Shown here piece by piece: positions 45,664-57,881 of a stretch of 64,000 nucleotides of DNA. The position numbers were made by a program, and so were the translations under genes. Source of the DNA: Kingdonia uniflora (taxonomy: Eukaryota; Streptophyta; Magnoliopsida; Ranunculales; Circaeasteraceae); assembly GCA_014058105.1 (NCBI GenBank), contig JACGCM010002394.1, positions 1,922,001 through 1,986,000 of the forward strand, given 5' to 3'. Positions within the stretch are counted from its first letter, which is position 1, and each line of letters starts with the position of its first letter. Below the pieces are notes generated by a model, which was given only the letters and a program-made list of their open reading frames with translations, searched no databases and was not told the origin of the DNA.

Positions 45664-48600
45664 ATGCTCCTAAACACCTGCATTATCCTGGTTTCTCTCC
45701 TCACTGCAGTCTCCCCCATTATCACGAAAGCGGCACATTTGAACTCTACTCTCCTTCACCCCCATCAACACCCAGATCCTGAATCAGTTGTTCAAGAGCT
45801 ACAATGGTAAATCCCACTCTGGGTTCTCATTTTTACTTAGTTTTAAACAATGGGTTGTAATTAGTTTTCAGTTTTGGATTCTGGGTTGGTTTGATTTTGG
45901 GGTTCTGTTAAAATGCTCTGTTTTGTTGCAGGAAGGTTAATGCGTCGGTTTCAAGGAGGGAAATGTTGGGGGTTTATGAGAAAGACCAGTCATCTTGTCT
46001 GACTGGAAACCCCATTGATGATTGTTGGAGGTGTGATTCAAATTGGCAGACAAATAGGCAGAGACTTGCAGATTGTGCTATTGGGTTTGGGCAAAATGCG
46101 CTTGGTGGGAAAGGGGGACAGATCTATATTGTGACTGATTCGTCTGATCACGACGCGGTGAATCCTTCGCCAGGGACGCTAAGGTACGCTGTGATTCAGA
46201 ATGATCCTCTTTGGATTGTTTTTTCCGGGGATATGCTTATTAAGCTTAAAGAAGAGCTTATTGTTAATAGCTATAAGACTATTGATGGCCGCGGCGCAAA
46301 TGCGCATATAGTAGGTGGTGGTTGTATTACTTTACAGTATGTTAGCAATGTTATAATCCATAACATTCATGTCCACGATTGTGTCCCCTCACCTATCTCT
46401 AATGTGCGGTCGAGTCCTACTCATTATGGGCGGCGCACGAAGTCGGACGGTGATGGGATCTCCATCTTTGGGGGTAGCAAGATATGGATAGATCATTGTT
46501 CGTTGTCGAACTGTAGGGATGGTTTGATTGATGCTATAATGGGGTCTACGGCGATTACCATATCCAATAACTATTTTGCGCACCATGATGAGGTGATGTT
46601 ATTGGGTCATGCCGACAATTTTTTGTTAGATTCGGCAATGCAGGTAACTATTGCATTTAACTACTTCGGCGAGGATCTTGTTCAGAGAATGCCGAGGTGT
46701 AGACGTGGTTATATTCACGTCGTGAATAATGATTTTACAGAGTGGAAAATGTATGCAATTGGTGGTAGTGCTAATCCTACGATTAACAGTCAAGGGAATC
46801 GCTACACTGCACCATCAGATGTTCATGCCAAAGAGGTACAACTACTTGTTCCTTTTTACTCCGTTTCCTAATTATGAGAACTGGGGAGTTTATATGTGCT
46901 AATTTGTGCATATCGGGGGTCTTATAGGTGACGAAGCGTGTGGAGACAGGTGACGATGAGTGGGATGGCTGGGATTGGAGGTCGGACAGGGATATAATGG
47001 TGAATGGGGCATTCTTTATACCGTCTGGACAGGGAGCTGCGTTAAAATACGCCAAGGCTTACAGTGTTGAGCCAAAATCTGCTGGGCTCGTTGACCAGTT
47101 AACCATGAACGCCGGTGTTATGGGTGGCAGTAGGTACGCCTTCTTCATACTATTTCCATTTCATTGCTTCTTTGTGCTAGTTTTATTTGGTTTCATCTGC
47201 ATGTAGAAAAATATCTCAAATGCTAAGCCATTTCTCTTTAAAGTTTAGAGCTTTGTACTGCACAACTCTCTACATAACATGCTACATGAAGTACATTTGC
47301 AACCACTTGGTTGTATTGACTTGTGGAGTCACATTTCTACTAACATATAAACAAAAAAACTATACTATTAGATGATTTCTGGTCATATCGCAGCCTTCAT
47401 TCAAAAATTATATTAAGAGGTTATCGACTTGTTAGAAACAATCAATGAAGACTATCTTGATGTGCATATCAAGGGGTGTAACATATCTTTGTGGCTAACC
47501 TGTTGCAAATGTCATATGTAGCAGTTTATGAGGAGTTTCTACTATGTAACTATACTTTTGTAGGCATACTATGCAATTATATAAATAGCTATTTCTTAGT
47601 TGTGCATTATATCAGATTTGAACTTATGGAACCTTATCCACTAATAATCTAAAGAGTCACAAAGATGCCTTTTCGAGTATAAGTTTTAGTTGAGTCTGTA
47701 GTTAGGAACAATGCCCCATAAAGATGCTGGATTTTGTTTGTCCATGTTCAAACTGGAACAATGCAATTTGATTACTCTGATCCTCATTACCCTATCCTTG
47801 CCTCCAACATAATGTTCTGATCTCCTTTATCACTACCACTACCACTACACTCACCACCTTACTCATGAATGAATAAGCCTTTTTTTGTGTGTGAAATTTG
47901 ACTGGTGCGTGCAGCAACCAAACACATGATCTCCGGACTGAGAAAACCTCTGTGTGCCAGAGATTTATTAACTTACTTACACTCCTACAATTCATTGCGA
48001 GTCTGTTCAGAGATTTTAATCTAGCCAGACCTAATTACCTACATTACCTTTTCTCACTCAGTCAGTCATATGAGGAAGCAAAGAGATAGAAAGTATTTTG
48101 CTCCATTCCTTTGCAATACCCAAAACTGTCATTCTTCCTAAAAATAATGTTGTTTCAAACGACTTGTATTTTTATCTTATGCGGAAAGAAGCCATCAGCT
48201 AAGAAACTTTGGCCATCATTCCCATCACTGTCCTTACACAACCGGTTGCAACACTGATCGATGCTTTCCATCGTTGAGTTTAGACATACTTGTTATCGTG
48301 AGGTTGAGAATATTCCAGTTGGATGTGTGGAAATAGTAAATTTGCAGTCACACATATTGGAGAATCTGTTTAGGATAATCTTTCCATCAATATTTTAGTG
48401 TTTTAAGGTTGTATTTCATTTAGATATTTGAGGGAGACTTTGTTTAGTAATTTAATTACTTTTTTATCATTTTTATTTGTTTTGTAAGAGCATCTGGGGG
48501 AGTTCTTAGGGGAGCGTGACCCACTTTATTCCTTACTACTGCTTGCCAGCCATTTCATGGTCCCCCACTAATATACACAGGCAGGCTCAGTTGTAGCAAA

Positions 48601-50075
48601 TAAAATAGTGTGATTTTGTTCTGCTAGTTGGGTACCGAGGCAAAGTACATCCCAAGGTCCACATTGGTTTAGAATTGTCCTCCTCGAGATGTGTGATTGA
48701 GTCAAGATGACCCCCAAAATGTCTTTGGATTCTCATACAGTAGGACCACTCATAGGTTCACCCTATTGAAAGATGTGACTGAGAGCATCTGCTATAAAAC
48801 AAAGGTTGTTTCATTTTTTTACCCCAATGTTTTGTTCCCCATGTTTTCTGCCTAACCCCAATATTTTTTTTTAAGATGGAGGTTGATGTCTTAGGACTCC
48901 ATTCTGTTACTTGTTGGTCAAAATTTGTTGACCTTGATTACCCATGTCCATTCCCTTGTGAAGTACTCAAAATACTCTCATGTCGAATAGAAAGCAGAAG
49001 TGCAGCATGTCTAAGCTCTTAAGTCATTCTCCACCAAGCTTAAACAAAACTAAGGGGTTCTCGACGGAAAATCTCGTACACCTTCTCAGTAGACTTCCTT
49101 GGGAAAAACCAAATCAGTTGGGTGAGCGAGTACCAGCGCATCTTGTTTCATTTGGCCATGTAGGGGTTAATGCAGACTTCATTAAAAGAGTTAAGTGGAA
49201 GTGTCAAACTGATGGAGATATCAAATCCTTACAATAAACATAGAAGGTTGCAATGCCTCGAATATTAACACAGCACATAAATGAGAAAGAGTGTTGTATG
49301 CCAGCTGAATGAAGCTGGATTTCAATAACGATCTGAATAATTGGCACCTACATATAACTGTTAGTCCTCATCTTATGGTCTTCAAGTCAACTTTTTGTAT
49401 CCAAGAGCTGTCAATTGGACTTTTATCCCAATGTAGCTCTTTTATCCCAATGTGGCTGTGTGCCAATGCAGAGCGACCATACAACAACTTTTGGTGCGTT
49501 GTTAATGTATCATATTACTTTAGGCTATCTACAACTGCACAAAATATATCATGTATGTGCGGTTGCTTACTATTCATGCAAACAGTACTTGATATTATGC
49601 TGTTTAACGACTTTATTTTATCTAAAATTTTAAAATAGCTGGAGAACAATCTTTGAGTTGTGTTCTTGGAAAATAATATAGTTCAGGGTTGGTCGAGATT
49701 GTCTGTAGTAACTTACCTACTTTGAATTATATGCAAATATGTGTTTTGGTAAGCATTATTAGGTAGTTGGAGCTTATAACAATTGCTAATTTGTCGGAAC
49801 TGATGTCATATCAATTTTATTTTATTTATTGGAGCAGGGGCAATGACGGCATAAGTTCTGGATCATATTCAAGATCCACCGGTGACAATGCTGCAGGGGG
49901 CGGATCTGGCAGCAGTAACAATAGAGGCGGTGAAGAATACTTTGGGATGATTTTTGGTGGTAAGGCACCCCTGCAACTGGGGCCACCCTCGATACTCTTC
50001 TCCTTTCTAATAATGTTATCTTCTCTAATAATTTTGTATGAGTATGACGCCGTTTTTGTTGTTACTATAGCTTAA
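45664..50075 (+). CDS. PMR6: pectate lyase-like protein, PMR6 type (GPI-anchored)
   Basis: Cleaves, or binds, de-esterified pectin in the cell wall; Arabidopsis PMR6 loss changes pectin and gives powdery mildew resistance. Exons 45664-45806, 45932-46835, 46928-47133 and 49838-50075 total 1,491 bp, 496 codons in frame, with GT-AG introns. Residues 1-22 form a signal peptide. [10 protein letters not shown] marks the plant pectate lyase start. Calcium/substrate motifs are DGDGIS (220-225), WIDH (233-236), DGLIDA and [10 protein letters not shown]; the catalytic Arg region is RMPRCRRG (300-307). After the lyase fold a Gly/Ser-rich linker, the motif [10 protein letters not shown] and a hydrophobic C-terminus (last ~30 residues) suggest a GPI-anchor signal. 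Intron 3 is long (2,704 bp). No lesion is seen; this is the one intact gene here. Confidence 0.85.
47134..49837 (+). other. long third intron of pectate lyase gene
   Basis: 2,704 bp between donor AG|GTACGC and acceptor GGAGCAG. It has only short frames and no recognised transposon ends. Its size compared with introns 1 (125 bp) and 2 (92 bp) suggests an old insertion. Confidence 0.6.
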
Positions 50076-50529
50076 TACAAAAGAAGTCGTTGTTATCTTA
50101 ATATATTATTATGCTTGTTTCACCTCTAGTAATGATCATGTTGGTCTAGTATATAAGTTACATGTTGATATCATAGGTGAAGTATTTACTTTAGGCTGGT
50201 TTGTCCTCAGAAATATATTTCTTTTGGAGTGGGGACATCCAATGTCAGTATCATGGCGTCCCTTTGCTTTCTCTTTCCATTCTAGAGAGAGTTCAGACAG
50301 ACATGAATATAAGGTCTCTCATAATGGGGTTTTGATGTTTTTCTCAACACAGTGCATGTGGCCATGTGGGTGAGAGTGAAGGGAATCTAATAGTCCTTTG
50401 TGACTGTTTCTCTTTGTTTTAGCCTTTTCTCACTATCTTTCACTTCTACTCTGTTTTTTTCTTCTCTTTTGGTCTTGTAACTTTGTTTATTGGGTTGAGA
50501 TAAAAGAACATGGAGGGCATGGAACTACA

Positions 50530-50559
50530 TTTTTATTTTTATTTTTATTTTTATTTTTA
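50530..50559. repeat. (TTTTTA)5 microsatellite
   Basis: Five perfect hexamers, 3' of the pectate lyase gene. Confidence 0.95.
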
Positions 50560-50920
50560 CTGTAGGTTCATACAATCAATGTGTTTGTCTTAAGGTCCAT
50601 AGTACCGGGGCTTAATCCCCTTGGTGTGCTTGTTTTTGTGTTTTGCTACATGTCCGTATTTGTGATGAGGTTCATTCCCATATGTATGTCTCGCTAAAAA
50701 AACCTGACATCGAAGGCCTATTGGGACAGACAAAGATGAGTTCAACGGAATCCGGACTCTGACAATCAATGCAAATGGTCAGCCCAAATGAAATCCTTTA
50801 TAGATCATTGATAGAAAACCATTCTAAGGGACTTGGTCAATAAGATCTTTCTATATGAATTTACTGGCGACAGTCTTGCATGTACGGAAGTTAGCAAGGA
50901 CGAGGGCATCTCCTTAAGTA

Positions 50921-50965
50921 TCTCACTACCTTGGTTGAAAAAAAGCCAAATCCAAGGTAGTGAGA
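50921..50965. repeat. terminal hairpin of the Harbinger-type element
   Basis: Perfect 14-bp arms TCTCACTACCTTGG (50921-50934) and its complement (50952-50965), 17-bp loop, immediately inside the left terminus. At the right end AAATCCAAGGTAGTGAGGCA occurs twice in direct orientation (58050 and 58104). Confidence 0.9.
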
Positions 50966-51005
50966 CTATATTTCTTCTATCAGTACCTGACTTGTATTTT
51001 AAATA

Positions 51006-51135
51006 GGCGCCTATTTGTTAGCAAGGACGAGGCACATAACACTTGGGCGCCTATTTGTTTTAATATACAGGCGCCTAACACTTGGGCGCCCAAATTATTT
51101 ATAAAAAAAATTTAGGAGCTAAAGTCTTAGGCGCC
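51006..51135. repeat. left subterminal GGCGCC cluster
   Basis: GGCGCC palindromes at 51006, 51046, 51070, 51085 and 51130, mostly in the contexts ATAGGCGCCTA, CTTGGGCGCC and CTTAGGCGCCTGA. The same contexts recur at the right end and mid-element. Confidence 0.9.
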
Positions 51136-51655
51136 TGATGGACTAAAGCTTCAAGACGAATTTGTTGGTCATCTCTTACCAAATTTCTTCCAACAAAACA
51201 CATCTCTTCGGGTATGTCTCTCTCTCTCTCTATACACATTTATTTCGAATTTTCTTGGTGTAATTGAAGTAAAGGTATCATTCCAACAATTTGTTACTTG
51301 TTAATTTAAGGTATTCACTTGATTTTGTGATTTCTTGATGTATTTTAGTGTATTGTAAAATTTTCCCAATATTGTGATTTCTTTGTAGAATTTAGGGTAT
51401 TGATTGAATTTGGTTTTCATAGTGTTGAAATCAGTTATTTTCACTCCTCTTGCATCCCAAAGTTTTACTCTAATGTGTTGAAATTAAGGTATTGTGTGGA
51501 AAATGACGTTGAAAACGACGAACACGCATTGGTGCTTGCTAAGAAATTGACATTATGTTGTAATCATAAGAATTTGACACCCTCTGATTGATTTCAATAC
51601 TTCCTGAGTATACTCTATTGGTCTTTATAAATTAGTATGTGTTTATTAATGCAGA

Positions 51656-53945
51656 ATGCAGAATTTGACGATGTCGTTAGAAAAGGAAGAATATGACGGA
51701 ACCGGCGATGAGGAGGAATCCGAGTTCGATTATAGCAAAAGTCATGTTTTCCAATTGCGCTTTTTATTGGGAAAAAAATGGAAAAACGATTTTGAAGAAG
51801 TCATCAATGTCTCCATTGAACCTCCTCCACCTCTTCTGCAAAATTATGAAGTGCGTGACTTTCGACAACTCACACAACCGACTGGGAAGTGTCATTTGTT
51901 CACATCAGTTGCTACTATATCGGTAAGTTGAAATAACGCATATTAATAAATTATTGGTTTTATACTTATTTCAAAGTATTTACTTCCGGTAGAATTTAAT
52001 TTAGATATTCTTATTTGTGTTTATTAATGTCTTTACAGGCTCGAGTTGGATTTAAATGTAGATCGGTGTTAGTCAATCTCCATGAAATTTACTTAATTCT
52101 TATTAAGGTACCTCACTTGAAGCTGAGATTAAAGGTTACCAATTTGTTGAGTGTATTTGATTGTAAAATTGGGAATGGAGACAGCCAAGTAATTTTGGCG
52201 ATGATTGAGCGTTGGTGGCCAACCACTCACACATTTCACCTACCTTGTGGAGAGCTAGGGATCACTCCTAGAGATTTTACTGTGATTACCGGGATAGGTA
52301 TCGGGACAGGAGAGCCGATGGAATTTGATGAGTCATCCACGGATTACGGTAACGCCATAAGGGTTTTTCCCGATATGATGCCTACAGATTATGAAAAGGG
52401 ATCTATTAGTTTTGCTCACCTCTGAACATATCCTGACCATACCAGAGTAAACATCAGAGATCCCTCTAATGCTAATACAATCTTTAGAGCATTTATGCTA
52501 TTGTACTTTGGAGGTGTCTTATTTGGGAACTCGAAGAGCTGGGCTCGACTAGAGTTGTTATGTCCAATTGCCATTTTGGAAAACAAGGCTTTTACGATAG
52601 ACTTCAGCTCCGCTATATTAGGGCATCTCTACTACTGCCTTGACCAAGCATCGAAATAGGAGGTAAAATACACCGGCGGCCTTTTCCAATTGATCGAGGT
52701 AAAATATTTTTAATAAATTGTTCTAGTTATTTATATTTTTGGAATTCAAGATTATTTGGATATATATATTTTATTATTTTTATCTTCTGCAGTATCATTG
52801 CTATGAGTATTGTCAGATAGGCCATCATATCTTGATAGATAATAGGTTAGATATTTTTGGCCAAGGATGTCAGCCTGGCAAACTAAAAGACGAATAGTTA
52901 CGGGAAATAAGGTGAAACATCATCTAGCACTAATGAGGCAACAACTAGATTTGTGTACAATCAACAACATGTAATGGGACCCCTTTAGAAATATGAAAGA
53001 TGCACTAAAGCAGGAGGTAATCATCGCCGGTAATATCAGTCCTAAAATAGTACTCCTACAATGCCCATTTGGTGGATACGAGTGGTATCTTGGGGACCGT
53101 TGTTGGGCTCAACTAGAGCATCGTGCAGTGCCGTACGGCCCTCTAGAGAAACTCCATTACTTCCCAACTTCTAATGTAGTTCGTTCCCTCCAAGCAGCGG
53201 GTTGGACCGAAACACAACATTATATTGTGGGTCACCATGTCGACTATGATGCATATTGGAGGCATGTTTCACATGGTGCACTCATGTCGGATATTGCAAG
53301 GTGTGGAAACATTGACATCCCAGGCCTTGGTGCTTTGACAAGCGGAGTTACCTTTCCACATGTTGAGTTTCCCACTGCAGATTTTTCTACTCAGGAGACA
53401 CAAATCCCTCCCCCACGACTTGGTGATTACCCTGGATGGATTATGGAGTTAGGGTCGCCACATGGGACCACGTGGCATACCATTCCCTCTATTGCATCGA
53501 CTTCTACTATAAACGTGCTAACAGGATATGATTTGTTTCTCTATAACTGAGGGTATGCGGAAGCTTACACTTGATAGGACATTAGATTTGGAGGCTCGAC
53601 ACCTTCATGACGAGAGTCATATTACACATTTGACAACGGACTTGAGACGTGCAGAGGGTCGTCTTTCCCAATTGAATAACTATGTAGATGGAGAACTAAG
53701 TTGTTTAAATATCTTATGATATATTTTATGTTTAATTAATATGTATAGCTTTAATTAATATTTATAGTTTTAATTAATATTGATAATCCCATTTTGTATG
53801 TATCATAGGATTGTAGTCGATTGGGAAGATGACGAAGGTAAAGCGGGAACATCTCAAGCGGGGACTTCACGGGGGAGGGGTTCGCGGGGAAGGACATATG
53901 AAGGTGGGGCCGATCCTCCCCGACGATCATGACGTACACGGGGAA
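51656..53945 (+). pseudogene. plant mobile domain (PMD) protein gene
   Basis: PMD proteins include MAIN/MAIL1, nuclear proteins acting in transposon silencing, and many transposon-borne relatives. An acidic N-terminus begins at 51656. The PMD core at 52030-52425 reads LAMIERWWPTTHTFHLPCGE and LGITPRDFTVITGIGIGTGE (family: ERWRPETHTFHLP-GEMT-TLEDV-LLGL). After a TGA in place of an expected Arg, the core continues: IFRAFMLLYFGGVLFG, CPIAILENKAFTIDFSSAIL, GHLYYCLDQASK. A later segment (52993-53550) reads CPFGGYEWYLGDRCWAQLEH and LQAAGWTETQHYIVGHHVDY. A final Gly/Arg-rich tail ends near 53945. Introns are likely (for example GTAAGT at 51922). Several stops make this copy inactive. Confidence 0.7.
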
Positions 53946-54200
53946 GGACATCTTTTGTTTAGTGTTGTATGGGTGTTGTATGGGTGTTGAATGAGGATCT
54001 TATGAGGTTGGATAATTTTTAGTTGTTTATAGTTTTTAATGGAATCTTTTGTTTTTGCTATCTTGTGTTATGCAATTTCCAGAAAGCATCTTCTTATGCA
54101 ATTTACAATTTACAATTTAGAAGTAGCATATTGTGTTATGCAATTTACAAGTATTATCTTGTGTTATATTCTTCATAGTTTCATTGCAATTTGCTTCTAG

Positions 54201-54311
54201 GAAAAAAAATTACTCAGCAAAACAGACGTCTAAGACATAGGCGCCTGATTGCTTTTTTTCAATCAGGCGCTTCTGTCTTAGGCGCCTGTTTTGTTGAGTA
54301 AATTTTTTTTC
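54201..54311. repeat. mid-element 51-bp palindrome with GGCGCC
   Basis: Left arm 54201-54251 and right arm 54260-54311 form a long hairpin with an 8-base loop. The inner 20 bp match at 18 positions (GGCGCCTGATTG against CAATCAGGCGC) and the outer part (GAAAAAAAAT-TACTCA-CAAAACAG) also pairs. GGCGCC occurs at 54240 and 54281. It sits between the PMD and transposase genes. Confidence 0.85.
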
Positions 54312-54734
54312 TTCCAACGGCTATATTTGTTTCAAACGACTATATTTTGTTGGTAATGGCTATATTTGGTCTGTAACGACTCTATTTTGTGAAGAGACTA
54401 TATAAACTTAAGGCAAAGCTCATATTATCCACAAATCAATTATGATATTCTCTTAGTTAAATTTTAGTGTTGTGTTCCATATCTGATGAATTTTGAGGCA
54501 ATTCTTGATGTTTTCATCGATTCTTCATCCGAGGAGGAAGAGGAAGAGGATATCGAGCAATCTTCAACCAATTATAGTGATGACGACGTTATTGATGAGA
54601 TTAAGCTAGAGATATTGTGAAATCAAGCTAAAATTGAAGAATTAGAAGAGGCAAAATCTTCAAGAACTCGTGTCTGTTCGGTTATCGGGCATAAAACCAT
54701 AAATCGCTCACGTGTTTTCTATAATAAATTACTT

Positions 54735-55833
54735 ATGCACAATTACTTCCGTGATAAAAATGTTTACAGAAGCGATAATTTTCGTCAAAGATTCCGTATG
54801 AGCCGAGGACTTTTCGATCGTATTTTGAATGCGGTGGTTGCTTATGACAAGTTTTTTGCTCGGAAGAGAAATTGTGCAAATGTTTTGGGTTTATCGCCTC
54901 ATCAAAAACTTATGGCGGTATTCTGTATGTTTGTATTAGGAGTGTCGGCGAACAGCTGTGATGAATATGCTCGAATTGCAGAGGGCACAACAATTGAGTC
55001 CCTTACGAGATTTTGCAATGCCATGATTGCACAATTCGGTGCAGAGTATTTGAGATCGCCAACTTCAGACGATATAAAAGAGTTGCTGTACGTTGCCGAG
55101 AAGCGTGGATTTCCCGGCATGCTAGGCAGTTTGGATTACAGGCATTGGGAGTGGAAAAATTGCCCCTCGGCTTGGGCGGGTCAATACACGAGGAATAAGA
55201 AAACACCAACAATCATTTTGGAAGCTGTGGCATCTCATGATTTATGGATATGGCATTGTTTTTTTTGGAATGCTTGGTTCCAACAACGTTGTAAATGTTC
55301 TTGATCAATCACATCCCTTTCGAGATCTTTGTCTTGGCCGTTCTCCACCTTGCAACTTTGAAGTCGATAGAAAACCATATGACATTGAATACTACTTGGC
55401 GGATGGTATATATCTGAAATGGGCAACGCTTGTTCAAACCTTACGATTTCCCCGAGGTAATGCAGAGAAATATTTTGTCAAGCAATAAGAGTCATATCGA
55501 AAATACGTAGAACGAGCTTTTGGTGTACTTCAATCTCGATTTGCAATTGTGAAAGGTCCGGCAAGAAGTTGGTCAACCAAAAACCTCGGTAAAATAATGC
55601 AAACGTGTATAATTATACATAACATGATCGTCGAGGAAGAACGCAATAGGTACGGAGTAAGGTTATTGACCAAACATTTTGTCCTAGACCTTCAACCAAT
55701 TGACTTGAAACAGGAAGATGTCACTTTACAAAGATATATTGCGAAGTACGATAAGATGACAAGTTCGGATAAGTATATGACACTTCAAAATGATCTCATT
55801 AAGCATTTGTGGAAGCATCAGGGAAACAACTAG
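54735..55833 (+). pseudogene. PIF/Harbinger DDE transposase
   Basis: The enzyme that cuts and moves Harbinger elements. The N-terminal helical part begins MHNYFRDKNVYRSDNFRQRF (54735). The DDE domain follows: GSLDYRHWEWKNCPSAWAGQ with the first Asp at 55134, YYLADGIYLKW with the second Asp at 55402, and YVERAFGVLQSRFAIVKGPA with the Glu at 55510. All three catalytic residues remain. A frameshift in a T run (about 55259-55266, in HDLWIWH...FFGMLGSNN) and a TAA at 55486-55488 (expected Gln) disable this copy. About 360 residues if undamaged, usual for the family. The partner Myb-like protein is encoded on the opposite strand downstream. Confidence 0.85.
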
Positions 55834-56119
55834 CATTTTCAATTATTTATAATTTTTATGCAAACGCAACTTTATTTCAATTCTATGTAATTTCAACTAA
55901 GCATTTTATGAAATGTATTTCAATTTCAATATAAATTTAAGTAGAAAATAATTAAAAAACTAAACTTTCTCAAAAAGATTATATTATTTTAAATTACCAA
56001 ACTTCTTAAATCCAGATAAACTTCTTAAACAAGGTTTTTAAACAAAATATACCAAACTTCTTAAACAAGATTTTTAAACAAAGTACAACCGAACTTCTTA
56101 AACAAAAATCACTAAAATA
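55834..56119. other. spacer between convergent element genes
   Basis: AT-rich, with repeated ACCAAACTTCTTAAAC at 55997, 56050 and similar at 56091. It may hold the 3' UTRs of the two convergent genes. Confidence 0.4.
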
Positions 56120-57584
56120 CTACCAAACTTTAGCTAGAGCATCTTAGGCATTATTATTAGCTTTAAACATTCTCGCCATAACCGCCTAACGTTGTGCCTC
56201 CCAATAAATTTTTTAAGTGTCGTCCAAAGTAGACATGTCCATCGCCATCACCTTTTGATCGTTTTGGGTTTGAAATTGAGTTTCTAAATTCACCACGGCC
56301 TTTGTCTTCCTTTCTCTTAACTCCATTATACGGGCATTTCTTTCTTTCTTCTTCTTATCTCTCTCAGATATGTACTTTTCTTTCTTCTTATCTCTCTCAG
56401 CAACATACTCTTCTTTCTTTTTCTCCATTCAGTCAAGGCGATTAATAAGTACATTTTGGCGTTCAATAAGAAGATTTTATCCTTTTTCATTCTTTTCCTT
56501 TAGTTTAGCACTTTTGATACTGTCGGGACATTCCATCTCCTCATCCATGACAAGTACTAGAGAGTCTATGTTGGAGCAAACGGGTGTGTCGGGTGTTGCC
56601 AGAGTAGACATTCCAGGGCTTAAATTTCATGTTTGCTTCATTTACACATTGTGAGCTAAAGTGTCCGGGTGTTGGTCTTACAATAATTTCCAACATTGAT
56701 GACAACTTAAAACTTCATAAGCTTATTTACACAACCATTTGTTTTTGCCACGTGCTTCATAAATCATTTTGGCGGCATCGTCCTATAAAATAGATTAAAA
56801 TAATAATAAAAATATATATTTTTGGTAAACATAGTTTATAATTTATTAGTAATGACAAATTTTGAATTACTTACCAAATTTCCTTATTGCATATCACTTA
56901 TTGGATCTTGCATAACATTTTTCAAACAAGTCTCATAAACCTTGCAAGCACGATTCATATTCAACCAATGATTTTTTAAAGATGAAACTGAACGTTCAAC
57001 ATGTTTGTCATCCTGTTAACAAAAATCATGAAATGCATCCAAAACCGAGTCCCAAAAAACATCAAGTTGTTGGCTGTTGCTTTTGATTCTATCCTCCAAG
57101 ATATAAACCCAAGTTTTTGCAAGATTTTTGTTTTGAATACCCGTCCATTTCAACAACTGAGACCCCCCTCCCCCTCTATTGGTATTTTTCGTTATCGAGC
57201 GACGTTTGTCTTTGTTTTTATGTCCATCAACAACCCTCGCGTTTTCGGATTAGGATAAGTCAACCGATTGAGTACCATATGATTGAGATGATTGAGGTTG
57301 TGAGGGATTGGCAAATGAAGAAGAATATTAGAATTGAGTGGGAATGGTGAATTGAGAGGGTTGTCCCCAATTATTGGGTACTATGAACAGATGAGAGGGT
57401 TGTACCCAATTGTTGGGCGAGTTAAAAGATTGAAAAGGTTGAGATTAAGATGATTGAGGTTGAGGGGAATGAGTGAATTGCAACCAATTAGGTAAGATTT
57501 GCTGTTGTTGTCCAAAATTGTTGGGTTGATTCAAATTACTCTCGGTAGTGGAATCTTTTTCTTGCGTTGTATTCGAGGAACTCA
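56120..57584 (-). pseudogene. Myb/NAM-associated-like protein of Harbinger element
   Basis: Second standard PIF/Harbinger protein, which binds DNA and helps bring the transposase to the nucleus. Read leftward from MSSSNTTQEKDSTTESNLNQ (57584), a Gln/Asn/Pro/Ser-rich N-terminus is followed by a SANT/trihelix-like piece around 57120-56890 (AKTWVYILED; FWDSVLDAFHDF; SVSSLKNHWLNMNRACKVYE). The C-terminal coiled coil lies at 56428-56213 (MEKKKEEYVAERDKKKEKYI; VMAMDMSTLDD), which matches the NAM-associated C-terminal pattern (M-x-x-DLSTLD). Stops at several places and an intron in the middle are likely. It is convergent with the transposase gene. Confidence 0.7.
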
Positions 57585-57881
57585 TCTAATAATTTGCATA
57601 TATATAGAATTAATAATCATGAAAAACTTAAAACCCTAGAATAGAAAAATCTAGAAAATTAAAAGGGATATGGTAAAATTAAACAAGAGCTTACCTTGAA
57701 AGATCAACCTTCAACAATTTCAAACCTTATTTGATCCCAATAGAGTGAAGAAGAGTTGTGGTGCAATTGGGTATGGTTTTTGTTAAAGTGGTGAACGGAG
57801 GGAAATGGTTTTTGGAAAAGTGGTGAAGAGAGGGAAGTGATTTAAGTTTTAGAAGCTCCAACGAATTTACTCAGTGGAATA

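Noticed and set aside
46389..47055. Minus-strand frames inside the pectate lyase gene
   Set aside because: Antisense shadows of well-supported pectate lyase exons.
52993..53550. Separate 185-codon gene
   Set aside because: It continues the PMD protein in the same direction after a stop and probable intron, so it is part of that pseudogene.
56370..56654. Plus-strand 94-codon hydrophobic frame
   Set aside because: Shadow of the Lys/Glu-rich coiled coil of the minus-strand Myb/NAM-like gene.
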